From NCBI RefSeq assembly GCF_964199755.1, contig NW_027435902.1, positions 62,001 to 126,000 of the forward strand: a DNA stretch of 64,000 nt, written 5' to 3'. The notes beneath the pieces were generated by a model that saw only the letters and a list, made by a program, of their open reading frames with translations, made no database searches and was not told the DNA's origin. Below are positions 1-13,970 of this stretch, piece by piece. Each line of letters opens with the position of its first letter. Within the stretch, counting starts at the first letter, position 1. Origin of the DNA: Larus michahellis (Eukaryota > Chordata > Aves > Charadriiformes > Laridae). The position numbers were made by a program, and so were the translations under genes.

Positions 1-1360
1 CAGGCCGGGAGCCTTCCATAGGCATCCCAGGAGCTGAGTTGAGGCTGTCCGGGGAGGTGAGCCAAATACAGCGGCAAGGGTGAGCCTCACTGTCAACAAA
101 CGCTCCTTCGTTTGAGAGTATTTCACTGCCAGTTGGAGTTTTGTTTGAAAAAAGAAGCAGAGCTAAGGTTCTGAAGGTGTACTTTTTGAAATAAAACTAC
201 TGGATAAGAATACAATTTGCTTCAATGTTGATAGCTTTAACATTTTAATGTATGTTCTGTTGGTATTAAGAGAGTGGAGGTTGGAAGCAAGAGGTGAGGC
301 ACAAGAGCTGAAAATGGATGCAGCTGGGAATGACCACTATTTCCATTTTTATCCCCCCCACGCAAAGCTAAGTGCTGTAGATTTTAGAGTGATTTGTATC
401 CTTGATGTTCTTGATATATCTTTATTGAAAGGGAGGTTTATTATGTAAAGTTAGAAGTTGGTATGTCATGCTGCCTGGTTATGGCAGCATCTGTAGATCA
501 AATATCTGATTTTTGGAAGTGGTGAGAAGAGCTAACGGTCATCTAAACTATGGAAAATTTCTCCCATGAACTGGGCTCAGGTACTTAAGGAACACACACG
601 TTAAAAACCGTGCATAAAGATCACTCATCACTTTCTTATTCATCTGACATTATATTGATTCTGAATAAATAGACCATGTTTGTAATTTCTGCTCACAGTG
701 ACTACCTGACGTTCTGCAAAATCAGTTATCTAAAACAAAGCCCTATTCTTCAAAGAAATATTTATATTCCACCTGGTGAAGATCCAGGGGTGAGTGTAGG
801 GCTCTTTGTTATTGCCTCCATCTCAGCACTAGGGATTTAGGTATTAATGCCTGGGCAATGGGCTTTGGCTCCAGACCCCACCATGTCTCAGAGGATGGCC
901 CAGTCATACTGACTATGGTCCAAAAGCAGCGTGTTTTTCAGATGCTGCTCCTCGACCCGTCTGATAATGTCTGGAACTGGGTGAAACTTGCCTTCAACTA
1001 TTCAAATATTTTCAAGTGTGACTTTGTTTTCCTCTAAAACATTACTCCAAAACTCATTAAGAAATAACCTGCAAACTGGCATTTACAGCTCTCAGCTGGG
1101 ATGTCTTTCATATCCAGGATATAAACCCAAGTTTATATTTGTTGCCGTACTGTTATACCTGGACTACTGAATCATCTCCCCCATTAATTAAAACCGAAAA
1201 GTTTTAAAAGAGGCAATTCTCATTTAAGGCAACCACTAGGGCATGGGAATCTAGTGTAACTAACCCACAAGGTCATTTTCCTCAGGGGAGTTCCAGGTGC
1301 AGATTCTGTCACTGTGAAGAAACCTCTTGGCTGTGTTCACAGCAGTACACCATGTACTAA
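1..1360. other. No gene or repeat recognised
   Basis: This stretch has ordinary base composition, and its open frames are short and unconvincing. I see no CR1 tail, LTR ends or splice-bounded exon. It may be intronic or intergenic DNA. Confidence 0.5.
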
Positions 1361-2292
1361 TCATAGGATCATAGAATGGTTTGGGTTGGAAGGGACCTTA
1401 AAGATCATCAAGTTCCAACCCCCCTGCCATGGGCAGGGACACCTCCCACCAGCCCAGGCTGCTCCAAGCCCAGTCCAACCTGGCTTTGAACACCTCCAGG
1501 GATGGGGCAGCCACAGCTTCTCTGGGCAACCTGGGCCGGTGTCTCACTGCCCTCAGAGTAAGGAATTTCTTCCAAATATCTAATCTAAATTTCCCCTCTT
1601 TCAGTTTAAAATCGTTACCCCTCATCCCATTGCTAGACTCCCTCATAAAGAATCCCTCCCCATCTCTCCTGGAGCCCCTTCAGGTACTGGAAGGCTGCTA
1701 TAAGGTCTCCCCAGAGCCTTCTCTTCTCCAGGCTGAACGCCCCCAACTCTCTCAGCCTGTCCTCACAGCAGAGGTGCTCCAGCCCCCTTATCATTTCGGT
1801 GGCCCTCTGCTGGACCTGTTCCAACAGGTCCTTGTCCTTCCTGTACTGAGAACTCCAAAGTTGGACGCAGTACTCCAGATGGGGCCTCAGCAGAGTGGAG
1901 CAGAGGGGGAGAATTACCTCCTTCAACCTGCTGGACACTTTTCTTTTGATGCCGCCCAGGATGCAGTTGGCTTTCTGGGCTGCGAGCTCACATTGCTGGC
2001 TCATATTGAGCTTCTTGTCCACCAGCACCCCCAAGTCCTTCTCCTCAGGGCTGCTGTTCAGCCATTCTCCACCCAGCCTGGATCTGTGCTTGGGATGGCT
2101 GTGACCCAGCTGCAGGACCTTGCACTTGGCCTGGTTGAACTTCATGAGGTTTGCACGGGCCCACCTCTCCAGCCTGTCCAGCTCCCTCTAGATGGCGTCC
2201 CTTCCCTCCAGCGTGTTAACTGTGCCACACGGCTTGGTGTCATCGAACAATTGGCTGAGGGTGCACTCGATCCCCCTGTCCATGTCACCATT
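1361..2292 (-). repeat. CR1 LINE, 5'-truncated, minus strand
   Basis: Read on the minus strand, the element ends at the low coordinate with the CR1 3' tail (the plus strand shows tcataggatcatagaatgg). Upstream is the C-terminal part of the CR1 ORF2 reverse transcriptase. The minus frame at 1633-2145 carries typical CR1 blocks such as [14 protein letters not shown] and [10 protein letters not shown]. The part at 2190-2290 is in another frame, so there is at least one frameshift. The 5' end, with the endonuclease and most RT motifs, is missing, as is usual for CR1. The long plus-strand frame over the same bases is its antisense shadow. Confidence 0.93.
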
Positions 2293-4940
<2,648 letters not shown>

Positions 4941-4950
4941 TTATCTGCAG

Positions 4951-5111
4951 ATGCCCCATTGCAGCAGGGTGTACAAGAAGGGATGCTGCATCATCAAGAA
5001 TCACTCAGAAATCAAAAGAATATTTTATTACCAATTCACCCTCCCCTGATTATAAACCTCAATGACAAAGAAGATGAAGAGGACGACAAAGACACGACAA
5101 CAGAAAAAGTT
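4951..5111 (+). other. Possible exon relic cut by CR1
   Basis: A good splice-acceptor context (cttatctgcag) is followed by an open frame of about 53 codons. It ends in a strongly acidic stretch (DKEDEEDDKDTTTEK) and then runs straight into CR1 RT sequence at about 5112. The bias to charged residues and the acceptor resemble a coding exon interrupted by the CR1 insertion. I do not recognise the protein, and no donor is visible. It could equally be chance reading in unique DNA. Confidence 0.25.
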
Positions 5112-6452
5112 TTTATAAATATATCAACAAAAAGAGAGCCAGGGAGAATCTCCATCCCTTACTGGATGTGGGGGGGAAAGTTGCAACCAAGGATGAGGAG
5201 AAGGCTGAGATACTTAATGCCCTCTTTGCCTCTGTCTTCAATAGTCAGACCAGCTATCCCCAGGGTGCTCAGCCTCCTGAGCTGGAAGATAAGGATGGAG
5301 AGCAGAACAAGCCACCCATAATCCAGGAGGAAGTAGTCAATGATCTGCTTCTGCACCTAGATGCACACAAGTCTATGGGGCCGGATGGGATTCACCCAAG
5401 AGTACTCAGGGAGCTGGCGGGAGAGCTCACCAAGCCTTTCTCCATCATTTATCAACAATCCTGGTCAACAGGGGAGGTACCAGATGACTGGAGGGTGGCT
5501 AATGTGACGCTCATCTACAAGAAGGGTCGGAAGGAGGATCCAGGGAACTACAGGCCTGTCAGCCTGACCTCGGTACCAGGAAAGATCATGGAGAAGATCA
5601 TCTTGAGTGAGCTCTCACGGCAAGTGCAGGGCAGCCAAGGGACCGGGGCCAGCCAGCAGGGGTTTAGGAAAGGGAGGTCCTGCTTAACCAACCTGATCTC
5701 TTTCTATGACCATGTGACCCGCCTTCTGGATGCGGGGAAGGCGGTGGACGTTTTCTATCTGGACTTTGCAAGGCCTTTGACACTGTCCCCCACAGCATTC
5801 TCCTGGAGAAGCTGGCGAATCCTGGCATAGACAAGTGTACTCTTCGCTGGGTTAAAAACTGGCTGGATGGCCATGCCCAGAGAGTTGTCATTAATGGGGT
5901 GAAATCCTCTTGGCAGTCGCTCACCAGTGGTGTCCCTCAGGGCTCAGTTTTGGGGCCAGTTTTGTTTAATATTTAATATTTGTTTAATATCTTTATCAAT
6001 GATCTGAATGAGGCTGAGGAGAGGCTGAGGGAGCTGGGCATGCTTAGCTTGGAGAAGAGGAGGCTGAGGGGAGACCTCATTGCCCTCTACAACTACCTGA
6101 AAGGAGGGTGTAGAGAGGTGGATGTTGGCCTCTTCTCCCAGGTGAATAATGACAGGACCAGAGGAAATGGTCTGAAGCTGCGGCAGGGGAGATTTAGGTT
6201 AGATATCAGAAAGAATGACTTTACTGAAAGAGTGGTCAGGCACTGGAACAGCCTGCCCAGGGAGGTGGTTGAGTCGCCATCCCTAGAGGTATTTAAGAAA
6301 TGTCTAGATTTGGCACTTCAGGGTGTGCTCTAGTGGCAGAGATTGTAGGTTGCTTTTTTGGGTTTTTTTTGTGTGTGTGTATGGTTGGACTCGATGATCT
6401 CGAAGGTCCTTTCCAACCAGGAAGATTCTATGATTCTATGATTTTATGATCT
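5112..6452 (+). repeat. CR1 LINE with RT ORF, plus strand
   Basis: The ORF2 reverse transcriptase opens at about 5117 and is continuous over 5168-5830, with CR1 blocks such as KSMGPDGIHPRVLREL and NYRPVSLTSVPGK. A frameshift follows near 5790. The palm region with the catalytic aspartates is missing around 5975-5995, where an AT-rich slip (repeated tttaatat) joins INDLNEAE directly to the C-terminal part (5980-6333). The 3' end has the CR1 signature ending in gattctatgattctatga and a (GT)n stretch near 6370. The element is dead. Confidence 0.95.
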
Positions 6453-6570
6453 CCAGTTTGCTGAAGTGTTGCCTGAGCTCCTCCTCTGCCAGCTGAGGCC
6501 AGCAGATCCTCCGCCCCAAGGGAAGCTCTTCTCTGCTCGGGCCTTTTGCCCAGGTCTGCGGGGCCTGGCA
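6453..6570 (-). pseudogene. RRM-like fragment abutting CR1 tail
   Basis: On the minus strand one frame reads RRICWPQLAEEELRQHF, resembling the first beta strand and helix of an RNA-recognition motif. The spacing is like the start of SLIRP-type proteins. The similarity stops exactly where the CR1 3' tail begins (6452), so an exon may have been interrupted by that insertion. The rest of an RRM is not visible, and the match is short. It could be chance. Confidence 0.22.
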
Positions 6571-7456
6571 TGTCTGGAGGCTGGTCCGGCTGGGACCCTC
6601 CTGCCCCAGGGGGACTGGCAGAACCGAGAGCAGCCTCAAGAGCTGCCATAGGCGAGTGAAGGCCGGGAGGGTTCTAAAAGGGTGCCAAACAAGTCCTGAA
6701 CCTTGAGCGTCTCTCGAGCTTAACGATGAGAATTCTTCCCAGCAGCTCGTGCAGGGCTCTGTTTTGCAGCTGTGCGGAAAAGAGCCCGGAGAGCCCCGGG
6801 GTGCGCTAGTTCTTGCAGTGCTTCCGCGGCACCGAGGGCTTTTCTGCTCCTCAGACTGCAAGCCAGTGAGCGTGCTGGGGGTGCCCAAGAGGCTGGGAGG
6901 GGACAGAGCAGGGACATCTGAGGCCAACCCACAGCCCACAATCCCACAGCCTACCACAGCGTGCTCAGCAATGAAAGTGTGTGTGGGGGGTGAATGTTGG
7001 CGGGGGCTGCCCTTGGTCAGGGCCTGGCTGGGCATCACTCGCTTGCTGGTCAGCAATTGCTTTCTTTTGCATCCCTTGTTTTCCTTGGGCTTTTTTTTCT
7101 AACCCACCAGTTTTCTCCCTTTCCCCCTTCCGACGCTCCCCCTGCACCTCACTGCACAGGAGCGAGGGAGCGGCTGTGTGGCGCTGAGCTGCCGGCCAGG
7201 CTTCAGCCACACCAGCCTGTGAGCAAAATTGTTCCCTAGCGAGGGGAAGAGGACTCCCCCTTCCTCCTCCATCACGCTGCGGGCATCCCCTCTATCCCAC
7301 TGGGATGCACGACAGCCTCAGCACTCCGGCTGCTCCTGGAGCCGCTTCCAAAGTTTTTTGGGTGAGCTGAGGCATTTACGGTGCCCAGCGTGGAAGGGAA
7401 TGCCTGGCATTGCCATGAGTTGGGGGGGTGTTGCGTGAAACGGGGCCAAGCGGTTT
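6571..7456. other. GC-rich, no gene recognised
   Basis: Several overlapping open frames exist on both strands, but none shows a known domain or splice structure. They are expected in GC-rich DNA with few stops. Confidence 0.45.
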
Positions 7457-8522
7457 TGGCAGAAGATAAACCCCCTTGCGTTCTAACACTCCTCACCGAG
7501 GTGGGAGGCTAGGTGCGGCTAGGTTTAAATTCTGAGTGATGCCCAATTCAGCACTATCAGTCCAATCGCGTTTAATATGTATTAAACTACTACGATTTGG
7601 ATACACTAATAGTGGACTGCACCTTCAGTCTAGTCGTGCTTATGAACTAGCACGGCCTCTCTGTAGTTTTGGTCGCGTTCAGTGAGAAAGCGGAACGACT
7701 AGCTACTGAAACAGTGCAGTTTATTTAAACAACAGATATACAGGTTCTTTAGGATTGCCGGTGATAAATACACTGTCTGCAAAGCACGCGCAAATAAAGA
7801 TATTGCTAAGTATACAAACGCGCGACAAAATTATAAACGATACAGCCTGGCTATAAATGTAGGGTAGAGATTCTCTAGAGAAATTTCTAAGTCCCCGAGA
7901 AAGCGCTCGGTGTAATCGAAGTCTTACCCAAAGGCGTCCCTATGCGGGGGAAGAAAGGCTCAGCCCGTCGACTGATCCTGGAAATCAGCGGTGGAATCCT
8001 TCGCGATGGTGTCTTCCCTGACATCCCCTCTCTCTTGGGCTATTTTTATATTACTTTTTTATCTTCAAAGTGGAGTTTGAGTGACTTTAGTCATATGTAC
8101 TTTTATTATGATTAATGTATTCAAGGAGGAGTGTTCACACCTCGGGGGCGGATAGCCTCCGGGATGGAGGTGTGTTTTGGTACATTGTGGTGAGCAAAGT
8201 TCGCACAAAAGGACAGCATTTCATCAACATTAGACGAAATGTTGGCTCGGGTAGCGTGTAGGCCGCTTATCAGTTCCGTAGTACCATCTCGTCCCCATAT
8301 CTGCTATTCGTCACAAGGGAAGGCCACGGAACAAGCGTGTTCCATTCCATCCCTCGTGTAGTTTCGCAAACAACCTTGTACAGGGAATCACAGATGTTGC
8401 ATTCTTCATGTGCTAGCTGCGGCTGTATTCTACCTCAGAAGCCTCTTGATTTTATGACTTTCCTTAATGTGTGAACAATGCTATATTTTTGTATTCTTGG
8501 CCAATTTAGTAATTATTCCACA
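7457..8522 (-). mobile_element. Solo LTR of an ERV (family 1), minus strand
   Basis: Read on the minus strand, the unit starts TGTGGAATAATTAC and ends CTTCTGCCA, so it has TG...CA ends. It contains a polyadenylation-type signal (AATAAA, seen as tttattt on the plus strand near 7722). Its 3' part is the reverse complement of the truncated copy at 29521-29959, which defines the 3' edge well. The 5' edge at 8522 rests only on the TG end. No internal retroviral sequence lies on either side and no clear target duplication is visible. Confidence 0.55.
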
Positions 8523-8916
8523 GGGGGGCTGAGGAAACTGCCCCACAAGCAGTGTGCCAGGAGGACGGCTGGCCGCAGGGGACAGCAAGCTGCAGGGGAG
8601 GGTGGCTGTGTAAGGACCTTTAGCCCTTGCTGGCCACCGAGCCCTGCCTACGTCTTGCCCTGGCTCTGAGCGCATGGCGCGGCTCCGAGGAGAGAGCCGA
8701 GCCTCAGCAGGACGTGGTCCTGGGCAACCTGCTCTAGGCGAGCCTGCTGGAGCAGATGTTGGAGCAGGCCAGCTCTGCACATCCCCCAGTTTCTTGTCAT
8801 TTAGACAAGGAGTCCATCACCTGATGTCCCCCCCACACCTGGGAAAGGGAATGGGGAAAAAACCACGGAAACACGAGGGCTGAAAGAGAAACAAATTTAA
8901 TAGAAAAAGTAATTCA
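8523..8916. other. No gene recognised
   Basis: This is GC-rich spacer between the solo LTR and a CR1 fragment. Open frames here have no recognisable content. Confidence 0.5.
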
Positions 8917-9192
8917 GACAGGCTGAGAGAGTTGGCGTTGTTCAGCCTGGAGAAGAGAATCACGGAGGAGACCTTATAGCAGTCTTCCAGTCCATAAAGG
9001 GGGCCTACAGGAAGGATGGGGAGGCTGTCTTCATCAGGGAGTGTAATGATAGGACAAGGGGTAACGGATTCCCCGGGGCAACCTGTGAAAACGGGGTAGC
9101 CTCTAGTGGGAGGTGTTCCTGCCTAGGGCAGGGGGTTTTAACTAGATGATCTTCAGGGTTGCTTCCAACCCGAACCTTTCTATGATTCTATA
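8917..9192 (+). repeat. CR1 3' fragment, plus strand
   Basis: It begins with the CR1 RT C-terminal block (gctgagagagttggcgttg, corresponding to RLRELALF) and ends with the family tail, tatgattctata. Internal deletions shorten the region between the ORF end and the tail. Only the last part of ORF2 is present. Confidence 0.88.
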
Positions 9193-10149
9193 AATCCCAC
9201 CTACAGGACCCAAAAAACCCTCAATATCCCTCTTAGGGAATCCCAAAAGACCCATGGGAACCCCCCCAAGTTTTATTGAGCTCTACATATCTTCCTATGT
9301 GGTCCTATCTGCTAGAATTGTGTCTTTTATGGACACTGCCAATGGCGTTGCATTTTTTCTTATTGTATGGGATTGAAAATGCAAATACTAAATGGGAAGA
9401 CGATTAGCTTTTTGTTGCAGTTCCTGCATTTCCAACAAAACTTCCAATACTGCTGTATTTGTGGCGTTTTTACTGGCATCGGTGGAAAGAGGCGGTTTGC
9501 ACTTTTAGGTTCCATTCAGCTGGCTGGCTTTGCAAAACTGACTTAAGCATGTGAACTGAGGAGATGTGGACCTTGAACCTGGTAGCGTTGCTGCTCCAAA
9601 GCGCTAGCTCTTGAGAGAGCTTCTGTTAAACACAAGTGTTTCTCAGGTACCAAGCTTCCAACGCGTGGCTGGCAAGCATTTTTCTTTTCTAGCTAGGGTA
9701 GATGGTCATGGCAATAAAGTGTTACAATGAGCAGTATACGCTGATACTTGTTTGGAAAGCTTGCTTTCTCTGTCTGTTTTCCTGTTTCCCAAATGTCTCT
9801 ATCCCCTTCTTCGCGTTCTTTTAAAAGCTTGGAGTCTTTTATAGATGGTGCCTAGTGCTGTGTCCATCTTTTATTTCCTCCCCTGTGTGGAAGTTCACAG
9901 AGCCCAGGGACCCTATGGCTCCGCCCCATGGCAACATGGACCACGGGGATCCAGACCTCGGCCCCACAGAGGGGCTGTGGAGGGGCTCACGGCCTGTCCT
10001 GGTCCCCCCCACACCTGTGATGTCATTATGGGGCATGTTCCAGAGCCACCGGACAGGTAGGGGTTCCACTCTGATGTTGGAGGGAGGGCAAGGACAAAGT
10101 GCTGTAAGCACCCCAGAGAGAAGCATCTCCCAGTGCCTCAGGCGTCGAG
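9193..10149. other. No gene recognised; upstream of KLHL10 exon
   Basis: This is unique-looking DNA before the first recognised KLHL10 exon. If a KLHL10 promoter or 5' UTR remains it would lie here, but no TATA box or CpG cluster stands out. Confidence 0.4.
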
Positions 10150-10337
10150 GTGGGTGACAGCTTGGCTCGCACCGCATACTCCTCCTCACCCAGGGAGAGG
10201 AAGATGAGCGCTGTGGCTTGCACCGCCTTCCACGGGCTTTGCCCAGAAGGGAAGCTGGGCGATGGGATCATCAGCGTGGACGGCATTGAATTCATTGCTC
10301 ACAAGATGATCCTCTCTAGCTGCAGTCCGTACTTCAG
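10150..10337 (+). pseudogene. KLHL10: KLHL10 exon 1 (BTB N-terminal half)
   Basis: KLHL10 is a testis-expressed BTB-BACK-kelch adaptor for CUL3 ubiquitin ligases needed for spermatid maturation (established knowledge). The frame gives ERKMSAVACTAF, then GKLGDG and IEFIAHKMILSSCSPYFR, matching the start of the KLHL10 BTB domain. The first in-frame ATG is at 10204; the open frame runs upstream to 10150 with no ATG. The exon ends in a canonical donor, AG|GTGAGT, at 10337/10338. Its phase fits exon 2, and the join reads R-A-L-F. A usual LCD motif reads LGD here. The exon is open, but the gene is incomplete. Confidence 0.8.
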
Positions 10338-10848
10338 GTGAGTGCTTGAAGGAGGAGGGGATGGGGCCAAACAGTATTTCCTGCTCTGTGCCACACTGTG
10401 CCTTCGTGTATCTCCAGCGCTTCCCTCGGCACTCCAACTCTCCTCCAGCAGTTCCCCCTAGTCCTGGTACCTCCCCAGACACCAAAATTCATCCACAAAC
10501 TCAGATGGAACAGCAGCGCTGGAAGTGGTGTCTGGCGAAGCCCCAGATACGGTGCAGGGCTGAGAGCATGGCCAGCCTGGCTGCTCTGCTGCCAGGCGGG
10601 AGGCTTTCCTTCCCCACACACCGTTATTCTCTGCTCTTCTCATTGAAGCAAGGTGCCCACTCTCCCTGTGGCTCCTTCTTAAAACAAGCGGCTACTAAAA
10701 CATTCCTTCATCAAACTCCATGGCCTCCCAGCATGGCTACTGCTAGTGCCCAAATTGGTGCCCGGGGAAGGAGGCACAGGGGATAATGGGGTCAGGGTGT
10801 CACACGGCGAGGCCGCTTTCTTCCCCAGCACTGCTTTGTTTTTTTCAG

Positions 10849-11380
10849 GGCTTTGTTCTCCAGCAGCTGGAGCAATGCCGAGAGGAAGGTCTATCAAATC
10901 CCCGGCACTTCCTCACAAATGATGAGGCTCCTCATGGAATATGCCTACACCGGGACAGTGCTGCTCACGGATGACAACGTTGAAAGTTTGCTAATCGTGG
11001 CAGACCAGTTCAATGTCCTGGACATCGTCAGACTGTGCTGCGAGTTCTTAAAATCCCAGCTGTGCTTGGAAAATTGCATTGGCATCTGGAGATTCACCGG
11101 CTACTACTACTGTCCTGACCTGCGAGAAGCAGCCCACGAGTTCATCCTGCATCACTTTGAGGAGGTGACCAAGGTGTCCACAGAGTTTCTGGCGCTCTCC
11201 TTCAATGAGCTGGAACGCCTGCTGGAGAAGGATGAGCTCCCTGTGAAAGAAGAGGCCGTGCTCGAGGCCGTTCTGAAATGGGTTGCCCATGACCTGCAGA
11301 GCAGGAGGCAGCACGTGGTAGTCTTGCTGGGCAAGGAAGGGTGGAAGTGTGGACAGAAGGGAGTTTTTTTCTCTAAATAA
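10849..11380 (+). pseudogene. KLHL10: KLHL10 exon 2 (BTB end plus BACK), truncated
   Basis: A polypyrimidine tract and cag acceptor precede the exon at 10849. The frame continues the BTB fold (SSSWSNAERKVYQIPG, LLMEYAYTGTVLLTDDNVE) and then the BACK domain (LCLENCIGI, YYYCPDL, FNELERLLEKDELPVKEEAV). Similarity ends near 11334, after VVVLLGK. A family donor would be expected there, but the sequence reads AAG|GAAGGG, with no GT. Translation instead runs 15 codons into non-homologous sequence and stops at 11378-11380. None of the six kelch repeats is found downstream; a CR1 begins by 11515. I call it a decayed or partial duplicate, although an assembly break cannot be excluded. Confidence 0.8.
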
Positions 11381-11514
11381 AATCAGCGTTACTGACAGTT
11401 AAGACTTTGCTTAAAACTTTTGAACTCACGCGTGCGCACTGGTGTGAATTTGTGTTCCCTGTTCCCTGAACTTACACGTCCCTCTTGCAAATCTGCAAGT
11501 GCCATTTCTATCAG

Positions 11515-12340
11515 TTTCATAGGAACTAGATTTTCATCAGTGTCCTGGAAGGTCCTATTGACCGGCTTTTGAAGAGCTGGAAGTTTGCTTCCGTGAGATT
11601 CAGGGTCCTGACTTTACTCTTCCCCCTGACGCCCACACCCCTCAGGACTGTGAACTCCACCAGCGCCCGACCACCGCAGCCCAGGCTGCCTCCAATCTTG
11701 ATGTCACCCATTAGCAGCTCATTTGCGTTGGTGCCCTTCAGGTCCAGTATGGCCGCTCCTCTGGTGGGGCTGTCTGTGACCTGGCTTAAGAAGTTATCTT
11801 CAAGGCACTCAGCTCTGGGTGTCTCCTGGATTGCCTCCAGCTTGCCGTGCTGCTTTTCCAGCAGCTGTCGGGGCGGCGGAAGTCCCCCGGCAGGACGAGA
11901 ACCTGTGAGCATGATGCCTGCTGCTGTAGCTGGAGCAAGGCGGCTTCGTCAATAGGCTCCCCTTGATCGGGCAGCCTGGAGTAGACACCAACCCCAAGGC
12001 TCCTTTTGTTGCCTGGCTCTCTAATTCTTACCCGTAAGCTTTCAACCTGCTCTTGGCTATTCTTCAGAGACAGCTCTTCACACTCTACCTGTTTCTTGAC
12101 CCAGAGGGCAGCCCCTCTGCCCCCTCTTCCTCCCCTGTTGCTGGCCATGGATAGTCACACTCCAGTCATGGGATTCATCCCACCAGGTTTCAGTAATGGC
12201 AACTAGGTGTCAGCTTTCCAGCAGCACGGTGGCTGCCAGCTCCTCCCGTTTGTTGCCCGTGCTGCATGCATTGGTGTCGAGGCACTTTAGCTGGTCTGTC
12301 AGCCATGTCAACTTCTTAGAGGAACACACCTTAATTTCTT
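11515..12340 (-). repeat. CR1 LINE endonuclease part, minus strand
   Basis: Minus-strand frames give the CR1 ORF2 apurinic-endonuclease-like domain in order: ITETWWDES near 12170 (catalytic Glu region), then VECEELSLKNSQEQVESLRVRIR, a GVYSRLPDQGEPIDEA block, and CLEDNFLSQVTDSPTRGAAILDL. Several frameshifts break it. Both the 5' end and the RT are missing. It is a different, older-looking subfamily from the CR1 copies at 22.4 and 54.9 kb. Confidence 0.85.
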
Positions 12341-12464
12341 TGAGCTATTCACTGCTGTTCCCCTCTTTTCTCCTCCCCTTTTGACTCCTCCCCCTTTGGC
12401 TCCCCCCCATTACCTCAGGAGCCATTCCCTCATCTCTGGAAGACTTCAAGCGTCCTCCAGTGTT

Positions 12465-13970
12465 CCCAGCACGTGTATTCGGGGGCAGGGGGGAATGTGT
12501 TTAAGGGAGGGTGGGGCATTTGAGGAGAGGGTACTGTATTTGGGGGTGGGTGGGGGGAGGGATACGTTTAGGGGAGGAGGTACATTTGAGGGAGGGGGGC
12601 TTAGAGTGGCTTTGTTAGGACCTTTTCTCTTGTGTTTTTCCATTAAAAGCTCTTTCTCCAGCCCTGCTCCGTGCCTGTGTGGGAGGGGAGGGAGCACAGG
12701 GGTGGTCAGCGGGAATGGGCCCCCACCAGGTGCCACAGCCCCGCTGAAAGGGTATTTTCATTCATACCTGTCCCTTGTTTAACTTGGACGTTCAAGCAGC
12801 TCAACTTTTTCTGACTTACTTCTCCCTGTATACACATCACACTCTCCTGCAATCAGCCTTTCCTTTTCTCCTGACTTGGCCTTTCCCAGCGAGTTCTTGG
12901 GTAGTGGTTTTCTTCAAAGCTGCTTTAGTGCTGCTGAAGGATGTTGAAGCGACAGCTCTGGCGATCCAAGCACTGTACTCGCCCATGAAAGCCTTCCAGC
13001 TCAGGCAGCCGCAACGCAGGATTCACAGTTCCTCGCTCCCCTGGACACGCTTCCAACCTCCGTATGACCCGATTCTATGACTATGGAGCTGGAGAGGCTG
13101 CAACCAGGGTCCCAAACACATGGGGAAGATGGGGCAGCTATAGGGGAGGAAGCAGAGGTCAGAGAGTGCCATCTCACACCAAACACCCCACACTTGTCAC
13201 ATCACTCTGTCTTTCAGTCTGAACTCCCACCCACACACCAAACACAAGGACAGGCTTTGCACTCCGGCCACTCTCATGAGCACCAGCCCTTGCTCGCTGC
13301 ATTAGCAGCACAGCCTCCTTCATACAACCACCAGGAACGTGTGGCAGCACCAAACATCTGCAGTGAGCTTTGTGCTGGCTACAGCCCATGTCAGAGAACG
13401 ACCCCGGCCCCCAGAGGGAAGGTGACTTTGTCCCACGGCTCCTCCATCCATCCTGCAGCCTGCCCACAGCAGGAAGAAGGCACAACGGCCTGCACCAAAG
13501 GAGGAGCAAAAAACAGTTCCTCCCATGGGCCACCAGCAGCCGAAACACAAAGCCCTCTCACACCTCTGCTGGGCTGAGCTTGAAAACGCTTCCAAAGGGT
13601 AATGTGGAAAACCCTGTTGCCGGAGCAGCACCAACAGAATTCTGCCCACGGGACAGCTTCAAGCAGATTTACACCTCTGTGCAATGGGAGACGGCTGAGC
13701 CCTCAGCAACCAGGCCTTGCATTTACTGCTTCAAAAAACCCCACATTAAAAAAGCCCACACCCAGCGCCCTGCATCTCTGCAGAGAGCTCCACCTTCTCC
13801 AGCTGACAGCCAGCAGGAGGCAGAAGAGCCAAAGCCCCAAAGCACAGAACCCCTCAGAGGTCACCAGATGGGGGCCTCTAGGGGGGTTGTTCTGTCTCTC
13901 GAGCCAGGATGAGCCCTGCTCCCCCGGCACAACAGCTGCTGCTCATCCCGAACGCCTCACAGGTCAGCAC
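12465..13970 (+). repeat. Arm A of inverted segmental duplication
   Basis: From about 12530 to 13970 this is a near-perfect reverse complement of 45238-46655 (arm B). Two 180-codon frames in the arms differ at only a few residues. The arm starts in a T/G-rich minisatellite and passes a polyadenylation-like ATTAAA (12644-12660 region) that also occurs in the 3' ends of the Ser/Pro-rich genes at 46.5 and 51.6 kb. It ends abruptly at a solo LTR (13971). No protein in the arm is recognisable; frames are conserved because the duplication is young. Arm A therefore holds only the 3' flank of a third gene copy. Confidence 0.85.

Noticed and set aside
13370..13912. 180-codon frame present in both duplication arms
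   Set aside because: Its conservation follows from the arms being nearly identical. There is no domain, no splice signal and no copy in the diverged gene block.
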